Below are positions 33,895 to 42,378 of a DNA stretch of 64,000 nucleotides, piece by piece. How positions within the stretch are numbered: position 1 is the stretch's first letter; every line of letters starts with the position of its first letter. The stretch is from Gemmiger formicilis (lineage in GTDB: Bacteria > Bacillota > Clostridia > Oscillospirales > Ruminococcaceae): contig NZ_JANGCG010000008.1 in the NCBI RefSeq assembly GCF_024462815.1, positions 62,001 to 126,000 on the forward strand. The letters are read 5' to 3'. The position numbers and the translations under genes were made by a program. A model generated the notes under the pieces. That model saw nothing but the letters and a program-made list of their open reading frames with translations. It made no database searches and had not been told where the DNA came from.

Positions 33895-35034
33895 TTACTT
33901 CCTCTCCCGCTTGGGCTGCTCAAAGTACATATAGAGCTGGCACGGAATCATACCGTTGTAGATTTTGCGGCGGCGGGCGGCCTTTTTGCCGAAGTGCTGT
34001 TCAAAATCCGCATCCGCCGTGATGGCGTACAACCCCTGCGCCGGGTGCGCCTGCCAGACCTGACCCAGCGTTTTTGCAAGGCTGGCTGCCTCGGACGCAT
34101 CGCCGAGACGCTCTCCGTAGGGCGGGTTCGTCAGGACAGTGGCATTGTCCAGTGCACGGAAGTCCTTGACGTCCGCCACCTCAAAGCGGCAGCGGTCCCC
34201 CACGCCCGCCAGCTTGGCGTTGGCGTTGGCCAGCGCCACGGCGGCGGGGTCAATGTCATAGCCGATGCCCTCAAAGGCGGCGTCCTTGCGGACCTCCTCC
34301 AGTGCCTTCTGGCGCTGCTCGGCCCAGATGCCAGCGGGCACAAAGTCAAAGTGCTCCGCGGCAAAGCGGCGGCGCAGGCCGGGAGCCAGGTTCAGCGCCT
34401 TCTGTGCAGCCTCAATGACCAGCGTGCCGGAGCCGCAGAACGGGTCCTGCACCAGAGAATCCCGGCGCACACGGCCCAAATCGGCAATGGCAGCGGCCAG
34501 CGTCTCCTTGATGGGCGCAAGGGTGGCGTTTTTGCGGTAGCCGCGCTTGTGCAGGCCATCGCCGGAGGTATCCAGATAAATCTCCACCACGTCCTTGCGC
34601 AGGGCAAACCGCACCTTGTACAGGGCACCGTCCTCGGGCAGGGTGCTGACCTTGTGGCCGTTCATCAGGCGTTTGACGATGGCCTTCTTGATGATGCTCT
34701 GGCAGGCGGGCACGCTGGAAAGCTGGCTGGACAGGCTGGAGCCCTTGACCGGGAAGGCCGCATTGGCGGGGAGCAGTTCCTCCCACGCAATGTTGTAGCA
34801 GCCGTCAAACAGCTCGTCAAAGGTCGTTGCCTTATAGGTGGCCAGCAGCAGCAGCACGCGCTCGGCCGTGCGCAGGTTCAGGTTGGCGGCAGCGATAATA
34901 TCCGCCCCGCCCTGAAACGCCACGCGGCCATCCGTGACCTGAATGTTTTGTGCGCCCAGACGCTTGACCTCGAAGTTTAGCGTCGATTCCGTGCCGAAAA
35001 AGCAGGGCGCGACCATCGTATACAGTGTAGACAT
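33895..35034 (-). CDS. THUMP-domain class I RNA methyltransferase (RlmL/YpsC type)
   Basis: 379 aa. An N-terminal ferredoxin-like/THUMP part (to about 160) binds RNA; the C-terminal Rossmann fold has FCGSGTLVIEAA for SAM binding and the catalytic LTNPPYGERLG. This combination is found in 23S rRNA guanine-N2 methyltransferases of the RlmL/YpsC family. The ATG of MSTLYTMV follows AAAGGA. A 12-bp perfect inverted repeat lies in its leader. Confidence 0.9.
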   Translation of the reverse strand: MSTLYTMVAPCFFGTESTLNFEVKRLGAQNIQVTDGRVAFQGGADIIAAANLNLRTAERVLLLLATYKATTFDELFDGCYNIAWEELLPANAAFPVKGSSLSSQLSSVPACQSIIKKAIVKRLMNGHKVSTLPEDGALYKVRFALRKDVVEIYLDTSGDGLHKRGYRKNATLAPIKETLAAAIADLGRVRRDSLVQDPFCGSGTLVIEAAQKALNLAPGLRRRFAAEHFDFVPAGIWAEQRQKALEEVRKDAAFEGIGYDIDPAAVALANANAKLAGVGDRCRFEVADVKDFRALDNATVLTNPPYGERLGDASEAASLAKTLGQVWQAHPAQGLYAITADADFEQHFGKKAARRRKIYNGMIPCQLYMYFEQPKRERK

Positions 35035-35051
35035 AGGTGTCCTTTCTTTGG

Positions 35052-35098
35052 AGGCAACACTGCACAATTCCCGCCTGACAGCTTGAGCAGTGTTGCCT
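35052..35098 (-). repeat. 12-bp perfect inverted repeat in the rRNA methyltransferase leader
   Basis: AGGCAACACTGC (35052-35063) pairs perfectly with 35087-35098 across a 23-base loop. On the minus strand it ends 18 bases before the ATG, just upstream of AAAGGA. No T-run follows, so it is not a normal terminator. A second GC-rich hairpin with TTTTT lies at 35108-35150 after yabR. Confidence 0.55.
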
Positions 35099-35167
35099 TG
35101 AAAATTGCAAAAAGACCCCAGCCCGGCGGCTGACAGCCGTCAGGATAGGGCCGTTCGTTCTGGAACT

Positions 35168-35647
35168 TTAGCCGCGGCGGCGGGAGTAGCCACCACGGTG
35201 GTTCTCCGTCACGCGCTTCAAATCCGCAATCTTTTCCTCGCTGCGGGTCTTGTAGCGGGCCATCATATCCTCAAAGCTCATCTCGCCCTGCGGTGCGGCG
35301 GGCTTGGGCTGCCAAACGCGGGGCTTTTCCTCACGCTTGGGGCGCTGGGCCGGGCGGCGGTCACCGTTGGCGCTGCGCTCCCCATGCTGCGGGCGTGCAG
35401 GACGCTCCGGCGCGGGCTGGGTGCGCTTGATGGACAGTGCAATCTTGCCGTCCGGTGCAATGGAAATCACCTTGACAGAGACCGTCTGCCCATCGCTGAG
35501 CACCGTGGTAAGGTCCTGTACAAACTCGTAAGAAACCTCGGAGATGTGGACAAGACCGGTCTTGCCCTCCGGCAGAGAAACGAATGCGCCGAACGGCTTG
35601 ATACCAGTGACCTTGCCCTCGACAATATCCCCAACTTGTAATGCCAA
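35168..35647 (-). CDS. yabR: S1 RNA-binding domain protein (YabR-like)
   Basis: 159 aa. Residues 1-75 form an S1 domain (VGDIVEGKVTGIKPFGAFVSLPEGKTGLVHISEV); the rest is a basic, Pro/Arg-rich, probably disordered arm with a short helical stretch (FEDMMARYKTRSEEKIADLKRV) and the end RGGYSRRRG. The start is TTG, supported by AAAGGGG nine bases upstream. It follows divIC as in Bacillus. It likely binds ribosomes or RNA; precise role unknown. Confidence 0.88.
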   Translation of the reverse strand: MALQVGDIVEGKVTGIKPFGAFVSLPEGKTGLVHISEVSYEFVQDLTTVLSDGQTVSVKVISIAPDGKIALSIKRTQPAPERPARPQHGERSANGDRRPAQRPKREEKPRVWQPKPAAPQGEMSFEDMMARYKTRSEEKIADLKRVTENHRGGYSRRRG

Positions 35648-35719
35648 ACTAAGATACCCCTTTAATTTTGATTTTTTATTACAGGGGGCTGCCGCAAAGC
35701 GTCCCCGCTGAAAACGAAG

Positions 35720-36019
35720 TTATTTGCCGCTGATGTCCACAAACACGCGCTCGTTGGGCTTGGCATAGCCCTGCTCGCGGGCGTAGCGCTCAATGATGGC
35801 GCTTTCGCCCTGCTCCAGCGTGCCGGACAGCTCGGCGTTTTCGGTAAGCTGTGCGCTGAGCTGGTTCTGCACCGACTGCAGCTCCTGCTGCTTGGAGGCA
35901 ATGGAAACCTGATACTGCACAAGGTTTATAAACAGCGACCCGCAAATAATCAGGAACACCGGCACGGTAATCCACCACGGCAGAAGCCCACGGCGGGCCA
36001 TTCCCTTATTGCGTTTCAT
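35720..36019 (-). CDS. divIC: Septum formation initiator family protein (DivIC/FtsB)
   Basis: 99-aa single-pass membrane protein of the division site. A basic cytoplasmic start (MKRNKGMARRG), one membrane helix (about 15-35) and a coiled coil (QVSIASKQQELQSVQNQLSAQLTENAEL) are followed by the conserved YAREQGYAKPNERVFVDI. The ATG is placed by GAGGG 7 bases upstream. It sits between yabQ and yabR as in Bacillus. Confidence 0.9.
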   Translation of the reverse strand: MKRNKGMARRGLLPWWITVPVFLIICGSLFINLVQYQVSIASKQQELQSVQNQLSAQLTENAELSGTLEQGESAIIERYAREQGYAKPNERVFVDISGK

Positions 36020-36061
36020 GCGCGTGCCCTCTTTCTCCAAAACACAGATTACTACTTGTAG

Positions 36062-36541
36062 CTAATTATATAATACTTTCGACGGCTTTTGCAACCGTTT
36101 TTCAGCGGATTTTTTGCTTTTTCGGGACTTTTTTGCTATATGCCGGGCACGGCGGCAGTTTCGGGCGGCTGTCAGGCGGGTTCTGACCGGCTGCACCGCC
36201 TTTTTATGCACAAAGCGCAGCGGTGCCAGTAGCAGCTGCGTCAGCCGGAAGGCCGCCCTGTGCACGGTGGGCTGCACGGCCCTGCGCCAGCAAAGTGCCC
36301 CCAGCAGCATTGCGGCGCTCATATACCAGCGGGCCAGTCCCCCGGCGCTGGCCCCGGCCGCAAAGCCGCAGACCAGCACCGCCGCGGCGGCAAAGGCCGC
36401 CACGTCACAGAAAAAGCACCGCACCGGGCCTTCCCCCAGTGCAAGGCGCACGGTGTCCCGCCCCGCCGCCAGCAGGCAGCCAAGCCCCAGGCACCACAGT
36501 GCATCGCTCAGCACGGCCCATGCCGCGGGGGCCGGGGCCAT
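36062..36541 (-). CDS. yabQ: YabQ-like spore cortex protein
   Basis: 159-aa membrane protein with four hydrophobic segments in the first 95 residues (LWCLGLGCLLAAGRDTVR, FFCDVAAFAAAAVLVCGFA) and a long basic tail (KKSRKSKKSAEKRLQKP). The D-x-x-R and FF-CD pattern and above all its position between yabP and divIC mark it as YabQ, a protein needed for spore cortex assembly. It starts on a TGATG overlap with yabP. Sequence conservation is weak, so context carries much of the call. Confidence 0.8.
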   Translation of the reverse strand: MAPAPAAWAVLSDALWCLGLGCLLAAGRDTVRLALGEGPVRCFFCDVAAFAAAAVLVCGFAAGASAGGLARWYMSAAMLLGALCWRRAVQPTVHRAAFRLTQLLLAPLRFVHKKAVQPVRTRLTAARNCRRARHIAKKSRKSKKSAEKRLQKPSKVLYN

Positions 36542-36852
36542 CAGCGAAACAGGCGTGCCAGCAGGCCGCCGCCGGATTCCCTGTTTTCTGCATATTGCAG
36601 ATACTCAATTTTGCCGGATATCTGCACCTGCCCGCTTTGGGTGGAGAGCTCGCCAATCTGCAGCTCCTGCCCGCCGACGGTCAGATTGCCCAGCGGCGTT
36701 TCCAGCACAGCCGCGTTTTCGTCACAGCTGATAACCCGGCTCACGCCGGTAACGGCCAGATTGCGCCGATCCTTCAGCGCCAGACCGTGGCCCTTGATTG
36801 GCACAGGGTCAGCGGTGCGGGGCGTGCGCGGTTCCATTTTTGTTTCCGGCAT
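36541..36852 (-). CDS. yabP: YabP-like sporulation protein
   Basis: 103 aa with a proline-rich start and the YabP domain (HGLALKDRRNLAVTGVSRVISCDENAAVLETPLGNLTVGGQELQI) common to YabP/YqfC, membrane-associated proteins of the forespore mother cell. The ATG is chosen by GGAGG 8 bases upstream; a GTG further up overlaps that site. It is followed by yabQ with overlapping stop and start. Confidence 0.87.
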   Translation of the reverse strand: MPETKMEPRTPRTADPVPIKGHGLALKDRRNLAVTGVSRVISCDENAAVLETPLGNLTVGGQELQIGELSTQSGQVQISGKIEYLQYAENRESGGGLLARLFR

Positions 36853-36922
36853 TGGCGGTTTCCTCCCCACGATTGGTTACAGTGATACTGTATGCGGGGC
36901 AAGGCGGTTTTAGAACACACGC

Positions 36923-37168
36923 TCAATCTTCTATAATTTCAAACATTTCCCGGGCAACGTCCTTGCCCTTCTGCTCCACATCAGACAGAACACGGATTTT
37001 CACCGGGCGGTTGCCGAAGGTGACCTCGATGATGTCACCGACCTTGACGGTATAGCTTGCCTTGGCGGGCTTGCCGTTGACCAGCACGCGGCCCGCGTCC
37101 GCAACCTCGTTGGCCAGAGTGCGGCGCTTGATGACACGGCTGACTTTCAGGTATTTATCCAGACGCAT
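36923..37168 (-). CDS. rqcP: S4 domain RNA-binding protein RqcP
   Basis: 81 aa; an S4 domain begins at once (MRLDKYLKVSRVIKRRTLANEVADAGRVLVNG). RqcP (YabO) stabilises RqcH-driven alanine tailing on stalled 50S subunits. The position next to yabP supports the call. AAAGGA precedes the ATG. It is separated from HU by a terminator and starts the yabP-yabQ-divIC run. Confidence 0.88.
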   Translation of the reverse strand: MRLDKYLKVSRVIKRRTLANEVADAGRVLVNGKPAKASYTVKVGDIIEVTFGNRPVKIRVLSDVEQKGKDVAREMFEIIED

Positions 37169-37195
37169 GGTAGGTAGTTCCTTTCTTGATGACAC

Positions 37196-37230
37196 AAAAC
37201 CGCCCCGCCGCAAAGGACGCGGTGGGGCGG
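37196..37230 (-). terminator. Terminator of the HU gene
   Basis: 12-bp stem (37200-37211 with 37219-37230) including one G-T pair; the minus strand ends GGTTTTGTG. Confidence 0.8.
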
Positions 37231-37245
37231 GCCAGTTCGTTCAGA

Positions 37246-37518
37246 TTACTGGACAGAGTCCTTCAGAGCCTTGCCGGCCTTGAAAGCAGGCAGCTTGGAA
37301 GCCTCAATGGTGATTTCCTCACCGGTCTGGGGGTTGCGGCCCTTGCGTGCAGGGCGCTCACGAACCTCGAAGGTGCCAAAGCCGACCAGCGTGACCTTGT
37401 CGCCCTCCTTCAGGGCGTTGGTGATGGCGTTCAGAGCACCGTTGACAGCGGCCTCTGCATCCTTCTTGGTCAGGTTTGCTTCGTTTGCAACAGCGGCAAT
37501 CAGTTCAACTTTCGTCAT
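37246..37518 (-). CDS. hup: HU family DNA-binding protein
   Basis: 90-aa nucleoid protein. [22 protein letters not shown], the arm [23 protein letters not shown] and the end [12 protein letters not shown] are diagnostic of HU. GGAGGT precedes the ATG. It is flanked by terminators on both sides, so it is probably made alone and in large amounts, with a -10 (TATAAC) near 37536-37541. Confidence 0.97.
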   Translation of the reverse strand: MTKVELIAAVANEANLTKKDAEAAVNGALNAITNALKEGDKVTLVGFGTFEVRERPARKGRNPQTGEEITIEASKLPAFKAGKALKDSVQ

Positions 37519-37546
37519 GGTATTGTACCTCCAATGTTATATCAGC

Positions 37547-37575
37547 AAAAAGCGGCTGCGGAAATTTCCGTCCGC
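37547..37575 (-). terminator. Terminator between mazG and HU
   Basis: GCGG (37552-37555) pairs with CCGC (37572-37575) around the palindrome CGGAAATTTCCG (37559-37570); T5 follows on the minus strand. Confidence 0.6.
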
Positions 37576-37587
37576 CTGGCGCACTTC

Positions 37588-38262
37588 TTAGCTATTCTTG
37601 TGATTTGCGGTGAACGCAGCATTGTATTGCTGCAGGGCCTGCTCAGGGTCTATGCCGACGCTTCTGGCCAGCGCGGCCGCGGCAAACAGCAGCTGCCCCA
37701 TCGCCTGCTCAGCGGCGGGCTTATCCGGTGCAGCCTCCACCACAGCAGCGGCGGCGGTGATTTCTGCGGCTGTATCCCGCACGGCAACGCCATAGCGGGC
37801 AGCGCGCTTTTGCAGCTTGGCCGCACGCATCAGCGCAGGCAGTGCCTTGGGCACGCTCTCCAAATCATCTGCAAGGGTCAGGCGGCCCTTTTCCTTATTC
37901 TTGAGCGAATCCCAGTCTTTTATGCTGTCATCCCCGCCAAAAATATGCGGATGGCGCGCAATCAGCTTGCGGCATACGCCGTCACAGACCTCGTCAAAGG
38001 TAAAGTGCCCGGCCTCCTGTTCTATCTGCGCGTGAAAGGCCACCTGCATCATCACATCGCCGAGCTCCTCACAGAGCAGCTCGGGGTCATTCAGGTCGAT
38101 GGCATCCACGGCCTCATAGGCTTCCTCCAGAAAATTCATCCGTATGGATGTGTGGGTCTGCACCTTGTCCCAGGGGCAGCCGTTTTCCGGGTCACGCAGG
38201 ATGGCGATAATGGCAGCCAAATCCTCTGCCGTGTACTGGTTCTTTTCGGGGTATGCGTTCAT
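37588..38262 (-). CDS. mazG: Nucleoside triphosphate pyrophosphohydrolase MazG
   Basis: 224-aa enzyme that hydrolyses NTPs to NMP and pyrophosphate. The first MazG domain is complete: GCPWDKVQTHTSIRMNFLEEAYEAVDAI and ELGDVMMQVAFHA carry the metal-binding EExxE and ExxD residues. The second MazG domain is degenerate, with much alanine and no ExxD, so total length is short of the usual 260-480. It corresponds to the yabN position of Bacillus, upstream of rqcP. Confidence 0.9.
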   Translation of the reverse strand: MNAYPEKNQYTAEDLAAIIAILRDPENGCPWDKVQTHTSIRMNFLEEAYEAVDAIDLNDPELLCEELGDVMMQVAFHAQIEQEAGHFTFDEVCDGVCRKLIARHPHIFGGDDSIKDWDSLKNKEKGRLTLADDLESVPKALPALMRAAKLQKRAARYGVAVRDTAAEITAAAAVVEAAPDKPAAEQAMGQLLFAAAALARSVGIDPEQALQQYNAAFTANHKNS

Positions 38263-38334
38263 AGGCCTCTTTCGCCCGCAAAAGCAATACGGTTAATTTT
38301 ACACAAATTGCGGGATTTGTCAAGTGTTGGCAGC

Positions 38335-38805
38335 TTACAGCTGTGCGCCGCAGTGGTTGCAGAACAGTGCGTCGCCGTCCACCTCAGACTTGCAGACCGG
38401 GCAGATCTTGGTCTCACCGCGCAGCTGGATGGGCTCTTCCTCGATTTCCTCGTCGGCGGTCTTGTCCACAGCGGGCTCCTCGGCAGCAGCCTCAGCGGCC
38501 TCCTGTGCCTCGACCTCGGCGCGCTCATCTTCGGTCATATTGGCCTTGATGTCCTCAATGGCCTTCTCGACCTCGGCAACAGCGTCGATATACTTCTCAA
38601 CCAGAGCAGGATTCTCCTCGCCGGCCTTATGCAGGCTGTAGACCAGCGCGCCCAGCTGGCGCTGTGCCTTGGACAGGCGCGCCTGCTGGTTCAGCAGATC
38701 CAGCTTGTTCTTGCCCTTATCGGCCAGGTCCTGTGCAGTCTTTTTGGCAGAGTCCATCAGCTGCAGGCCCTGCTCTTTCAGCATCTCAATATCCAGTTCA
38801 AACAT
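38335..38805 (-). CDS. Coiled-coil protein with C-terminal zinc ribbon
   Basis: 156 aa. A helical, charge-rich N-terminal two thirds (coiled coil about 1-90, Glu/Ala-rich stretch about 95-125) ends in a zinc ribbon CPVCKSEVDGDALFCNHCG with four cysteines. Such proteins are common in Clostridia with no known function. It has its own promoter and a hairpin in its leader; the ribosome binding site is AGAGGTG. Confidence 0.75.
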   Translation of the reverse strand: MFELDIEMLKEQGLQLMDSAKKTAQDLADKGKNKLDLLNQQARLSKAQRQLGALVYSLHKAGEENPALVEKYIDAVAEVEKAIEDIKANMTEDERAEVEAQEAAEAAAEEPAVDKTADEEIEEEPIQLRGETKICPVCKSEVDGDALFCNHCGAQL

Positions 38806-38834
38806 AAGGGTACACCTCTTTCTCTAGTCTATGC

Positions 38835-38852
38835 CCCGGCTGCTCCGCCGGG
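38835..38852 (-). other. Leader hairpin of the zinc-ribbon gene
   Basis: CCCGGC (38835-38840) pairs with GCCGGG (38847-38852) in the short 5' leader. Confidence 0.4.
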
Positions 38853-38864
38853 TGATTTAGGTCT

Positions 38865-38893
38865 ATTATAGCCCATTGCGGCGCGGTTTGCAA
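38865..38893 (-). promoter_or_regulatory. Promoter of the zinc-ribbon gene
   Basis: Minus strand TTGCAA (38888-38893), 17 bases, TATAAT (38865-38870). Confidence 0.75.
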
Positions 38894-38938
38894 CGCGCAA
38901 ATGTATATTTTCCGTGAATTGTACGGCAATATCCGGCA

Positions 38939-39865
38939 TTATTTGCCGATAAATTCCCGCAAAAGGCTGTTTTCGGGCACAAGCTCGGTACCCAGCGCCG
39001 GAAATTCCGCAAACCTGCGGCGCAGCACTTCCAGCTGGCGGGCCTGCGTGGCGGTCAGCGCCGGGTCGGCGGGCATGGCATCCAGCACCGTGCGCCACAG
39101 GCAGACCTCATAGGTGTGGGTGGTGTCCAGCAGCAGGTTGGCACGCGGTTTGTAGGGCTTGATGAAGCGGTCTTCGCCCGCGCAGACATGGCCCCATAGC
39201 CCCAGCGTGAACGCCGCGCCGTGCCCGCGGAACAGGTAGTCCCGCACAATGCGCCGCGCAAGGCGGATATCCCGCGTGGCCAGGCAGCGGCTATCGTGGG
39301 CATCGGCGTACTCTTCCCGCAGGCCCGCATACAGGCAGAGCGCGGCATCGTCGGGCAGTTCCTCGGTCAAGGCCGGGTTCAGGGCGTGCAGGCCCTCGAT
39401 AATTACCACACCGTCCCGGGCGTCAATATGCTGGGTGCCGCTGGGCCGCTGCTTGGTAAAATCAAACACAGGGGCGTCACACACGCCGGTGGTGTACAGG
39501 TCCTTCAGGCAGCTGTGCAGCTCTGCAAGGTTCAGCGCCTCCAGGCTCTCATAATCGTCACTGCCATCCGGGTTTTTGGGGTATTTTCCCTCGCCGATAT
39601 AGAAATCATCAAGGCTCAGCACCCGGCTGTTGTGGCCGCGTGCGGCAACCACCCTGGCAATCTTGTGCGCCGAGGTGGTCTTGCCCGCCGCCGAGGGGCC
39701 TGTCAGCATGACAATGCGGTGCCCGGCAGCCAGAACCTCATCGGCAATGCTCTCAATCTGGTCATGATAGTGCGCCTCGCTCAGTGCCGCAAGCTCCTGC
39801 GGGTGGCGGGCCGCCAGCGCGACAAGGTCACGGCTGACGAAGCGTTTGCGATGTGTAACGTGCAT
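38939..39865 (-). CDS. Uridine-kinase-like nucleoside kinase
   Basis: 308 aa. The P-loop is MLTGPSAAGKTTSAHKIA (about 52-69), followed by LSLDDFYI, VFDFTKQRPSGTQHI and VVIIEGLHALNP, as in phosphoribulokinase/uridine kinases. The first 40 residues recall the threonyl-tRNA-synthetase-linked Udk proteins of Clostridia, but no TGS part is present. GGAGG precedes the ATG, which lies 38 bases inside hemZ. It is the last gene of the long ispDF-to-kinase run. Confidence 0.85.
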   Translation of the reverse strand: MHVTHRKRFVSRDLVALAARHPQELAALSEAHYHDQIESIADEVLAAGHRIVMLTGPSAAGKTTSAHKIARVVAARGHNSRVLSLDDFYIGEGKYPKNPDGSDDYESLEALNLAELHSCLKDLYTTGVCDAPVFDFTKQRPSGTQHIDARDGVVIIEGLHALNPALTEELPDDAALCLYAGLREEYADAHDSRCLATRDIRLARRIVRDYLFRGHGAAFTLGLWGHVCAGEDRFIKPYKPRANLLLDTTHTYEVCLWRTVLDAMPADPALTATQARQLEVLRRRFAEFPALGTELVPENSLLREFIGK

Positions 39866-41288
39866 AGAAATCCTCCACGGCGGCTTTGCGGTCCAGGATT
39901 TCCGCAAAGCGGTCGATATATTCCGTAGGATATTTGAAGTTAAAGACGCGCTCAATCTTGCCGCGGCGCTGCCCCGGAATGACGAGCTTGGTAGAGCCGC
40001 CCGCACCGGCCGACAGGATAGTGTGAACCTCCTCCATAATATAGATATTATACAGGCATTCAAAACCGGGCTTGGCCCAGCCGATATTTTCCAGATTCTG
40101 CAGTGTGCCCTTCTGGCGGTACATATAATACGGCCGGTACCCGGCCTCGGCCAGAAGGCCGCACTTGTCCAGCATGGCGGCCACATCGGCGTAGTCGGCG
40201 GCGCGGTGCTCCACCACAATGTTGGATGCACGCTTCAGCGTCAGCGTGTGCACCGTGATATTCTCCGGGGCAAGGGCGATTGCCTGACGCAGACTGGCCT
40301 CAAAGCCCTCGACCGTGTCCCCCGGCAGACCCGCAATCAGGTCCATATTGATGTTGGTATGCCCGGCGGCGCGGGCGGCGGCAAAGCAGTCAATGATGTC
40401 CTGCGCCGTGTGGCGGCGGCCGATGTTTTGCAGCACCGTGTCCGAGAAGGTCTGCGGATTGATAGAAATGCGCGTAGCGCCGTACCTTTTTAGAATTTGC
40501 AGCTTCTCCGCGTCCGTGCAGTCCGGGCGGCCGGCCTCCACCGTGTACTCGTCCAATTTCGCTAAATCAAACGTCTTTGCGATATGGGCCATCAGCTGCT
40601 CCAGCTGCGGTGCGCTCAGGCTTGTGGGCGTGCCGCCGCCGATATAAAAGGTGCGGATACGCAGCCCACAGCGGTCGGCCGTTTTGCGGATGGCGGTCAG
40701 CTCCTCGCAGAGCTTATCCACATAGGGCTGCACCAGTGCGCGGGTCGCCTTGTCCCCCACCGTGCGGGACACAAAGCTGCAATAGCTGCACCGCGTCGGG
40801 CAGAACGGGATGCCCGCATAGACGCTGCAGTCCATCGGGTCAGCGGCGTCCAGCACCGGCTTCTGCAAGTCGGCAATGCCCAGCGCCAGCGCAAATTTTT
40901 CCGGCGTGCAGGCAAAATGGCCAAGGAAGCGCTCCCGGATTTCCGCCTCCGTTGCCCCGGCAGCTCTCATGTCGTGAATGATGCGCACCGGGCGCACGCC
41001 GGTCATCATGCCCCACGGCGGTGTGATGCCGGTGGCCTGGCACAGAAAGCCGTACAGCAGGCAGCACAGCGCATACTCTGCATCGGTGCCCGCCGGGCGC
41101 AGCTTGGTGCGCCACTGTAATTTTCCATTCAGGCGCAGGAGGATAGAGTCGGTGCAAAGGTGGCTCTGCGCCAGCACAAAATCCCCCTCCAGCGGCAGAA
41201 TTTCTGCTTTCTCCGCCCCCGGAAAGAACAGCCGCGCCGTGTGCTCGGCCTCATAGCCCGCTGCCGGGCCGCGTAAAATAATCTGCAT
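39828..41288 (-). CDS. hemZ: Coproporphyrinogen dehydrogenase HemZ
   Basis: 486-aa radical SAM enzyme of the oxygen-independent heme pathway. Cys163, Cys167 and Cys170 (PFCPTRCSYCSF) bind the iron-sulfur cluster; YIGGGTPT, EAGRPD and NMDLIAGLPGDT follow. The extra N-terminal 150 residues with PWGMMTGVRPVRI separate HemZ from HemW and HemN. It starts immediately after the MBL hydrolase stop (TAAATG). No other heme synthesis genes are in view. Confidence 0.9.
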   Translation of the reverse strand: MQIILRGPAAGYEAEHTARLFFPGAEKAEILPLEGDFVLAQSHLCTDSILLRLNGKLQWRTKLRPAGTDAEYALCCLLYGFLCQATGITPPWGMMTGVRPVRIIHDMRAAGATEAEIRERFLGHFACTPEKFALALGIADLQKPVLDAADPMDCSVYAGIPFCPTRCSYCSFVSRTVGDKATRALVQPYVDKLCEELTAIRKTADRCGLRIRTFYIGGGTPTSLSAPQLEQLMAHIAKTFDLAKLDEYTVEAGRPDCTDAEKLQILKRYGATRISINPQTFSDTVLQNIGRRHTAQDIIDCFAAARAAGHTNINMDLIAGLPGDTVEGFEASLRQAIALAPENITVHTLTLKRASNIVVEHRAADYADVAAMLDKCGLLAEAGYRPYYMYRQKGTLQNLENIGWAKPGFECLYNIYIMEEVHTILSAGAGGSTKLVIPGQRRGKIERVFNFKYPTEYIDRFAEILDRKAAVEDFYARYTSQTLRQP

Positions 41289-41894
41289 TTAATACCATGC
41301 CCCATTCATATAAGGATTGGTGCTGCGCTCCTGCCCCAGTGTGGAGAAGCCCTCGTGCCCGGGCAGGACTTTTGTTGCATCGGGCAGCGGCAGCTCTGCC
41401 AGCAGGGACAGGCTCTGCTGCATTTCCCGCGCACTGCCGCCGGGGAAATCCGTGCGTCCGCAGGAGCCCGCAAACAGCGTGTCGCCACTGAAAAGCAGCC
41501 CATAGCAGGACAGGCAGACGCCGCCCTTGGTGTGGCCCGGCGTATGGTAAATGGTAAACGTCAGCTCGTCAATTTTCAGCTCGTTGTTAGCGGGCCAGCT
41601 GTCGGTCAGCACATCAGGCGTCAGCGGCAGAAGCTGGCTGCCCTGCGCATCGGCGGGGTCCATATACACCTTGCAGCCGGTCGCCTTTTTCAGCGCTGCC
41701 ACCGCGCCCACATGGTCATAGTGGCCGTGGGTGAGCAGGATATGGGTCAGCTCCGCCCCTGCTTCCTCCAGCGCCTTCAGATAGATGCCCGGCTCGGCGG
41801 CGGCATCAATGAGGATGCCGTGCTTTTCATTTGTAATGATAAGGAACGTGTTGGTATACAGCGGCGGTACACCGTGGATATGCTGTAAATTCAT
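41289..41894 (-). CDS. MBL-fold metal-dependent hydrolase (glyoxalase II-like)
   Basis: 201 aa, cytoplasmic. The metal site is LLTHGHYDHVGAV, with further ligands in YHTPGHTKGGVC and FSGDTLFAGSCGRTDF, and the final PGHEGFSTLGQE histidine. This is the hydroxyacylglutathione-hydrolase-like branch. AGGAGG precedes the ATG. It lies between dtd and hemZ; the substrate is not clear. Confidence 0.9.
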   Translation of the reverse strand: MNLQHIHGVPPLYTNTFLIITNEKHGILIDAAAEPGIYLKALEEAGAELTHILLTHGHYDHVGAVAALKKATGCKVYMDPADAQGSQLLPLTPDVLTDSWPANNELKIDELTFTIYHTPGHTKGGVCLSCYGLLFSGDTLFAGSCGRTDFPGGSAREMQQSLSLLAELPLPDATKVLPGHEGFSTLGQERSTNPYMNGAWY

Positions 41895-41904
41895 CGCTGC
41901 CTCC

Positions 41905-42360
41905 TTATTTTTTCCATTCGTCGGTGTCAATCACAATGGTCACAGGGCCGTCATTGACAAGGTCAATCTGCATATCGGCGCCAAACTCGCCGTGCTGCAA
42001 CGCTTTAAGGCCCTGATGGCTCATTTCCTCAAGAAATTTGTCATAGCACGGCACAGCCAACTCGCCCTTGGCGGCGTGGATAAAGCTGGGGCGTTTGCCC
42101 TTGGCCGTATCACCATACAGGGTAAAGTTGGACACAACCAGCGCGGAATAGCCCAGCTCGACCGCGCTGCGGTTCAGCTTGCCGTTTTCATCCTCAAAAA
42201 TGCGCAGATGAGCGCATTTTTCGGCCAGCTTGGGCACAATGGCAATATCGTCCGTGTCCCGCACGCCCAGCAGAATGACAAGGCCGGGCCCGATGGCGCG
42301 GGGCTCACCCCCATTGACAGTAACGCTTGCGCGGGTTACGCGCTGGATGATGGCACGCAT
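41905..42360 (-). CDS. dtd: D-aminoacyl-tRNA deacylase
   Basis: 151-aa proofreading enzyme that removes D-amino acids from tRNA. It begins MRAIIQRVTRASVTVNG and has the two key motifs VSNFTLYGD (usually SQFTL; Asn replaces Gln) and NDGPVT. It directly follows rel, an arrangement common in Firmicutes. GGAGCGATTCCC precedes the ATG. Confidence 0.95.
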   Translation of the reverse strand: MRAIIQRVTRASVTVNGGEPRAIGPGLVILLGVRDTDDIAIVPKLAEKCAHLRIFEDENGKLNRSAVELGYSALVVSNFTLYGDTAKGKRPSFIHAAKGELAVPCYDKFLEEMSHQGLKALQHGEFGADMQIDLVNDGPVTIVIDTDEWKK

Positions 42361-42378
42361 GGGAATCGCTCCTTATTT

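Noticed and set aside
33028-34980. A 650-codon open frame opposite the NYN and rRNA methyltransferase genes
   Set aside because: It is an antisense shadow with low-complexity composition and no ribosome binding site.
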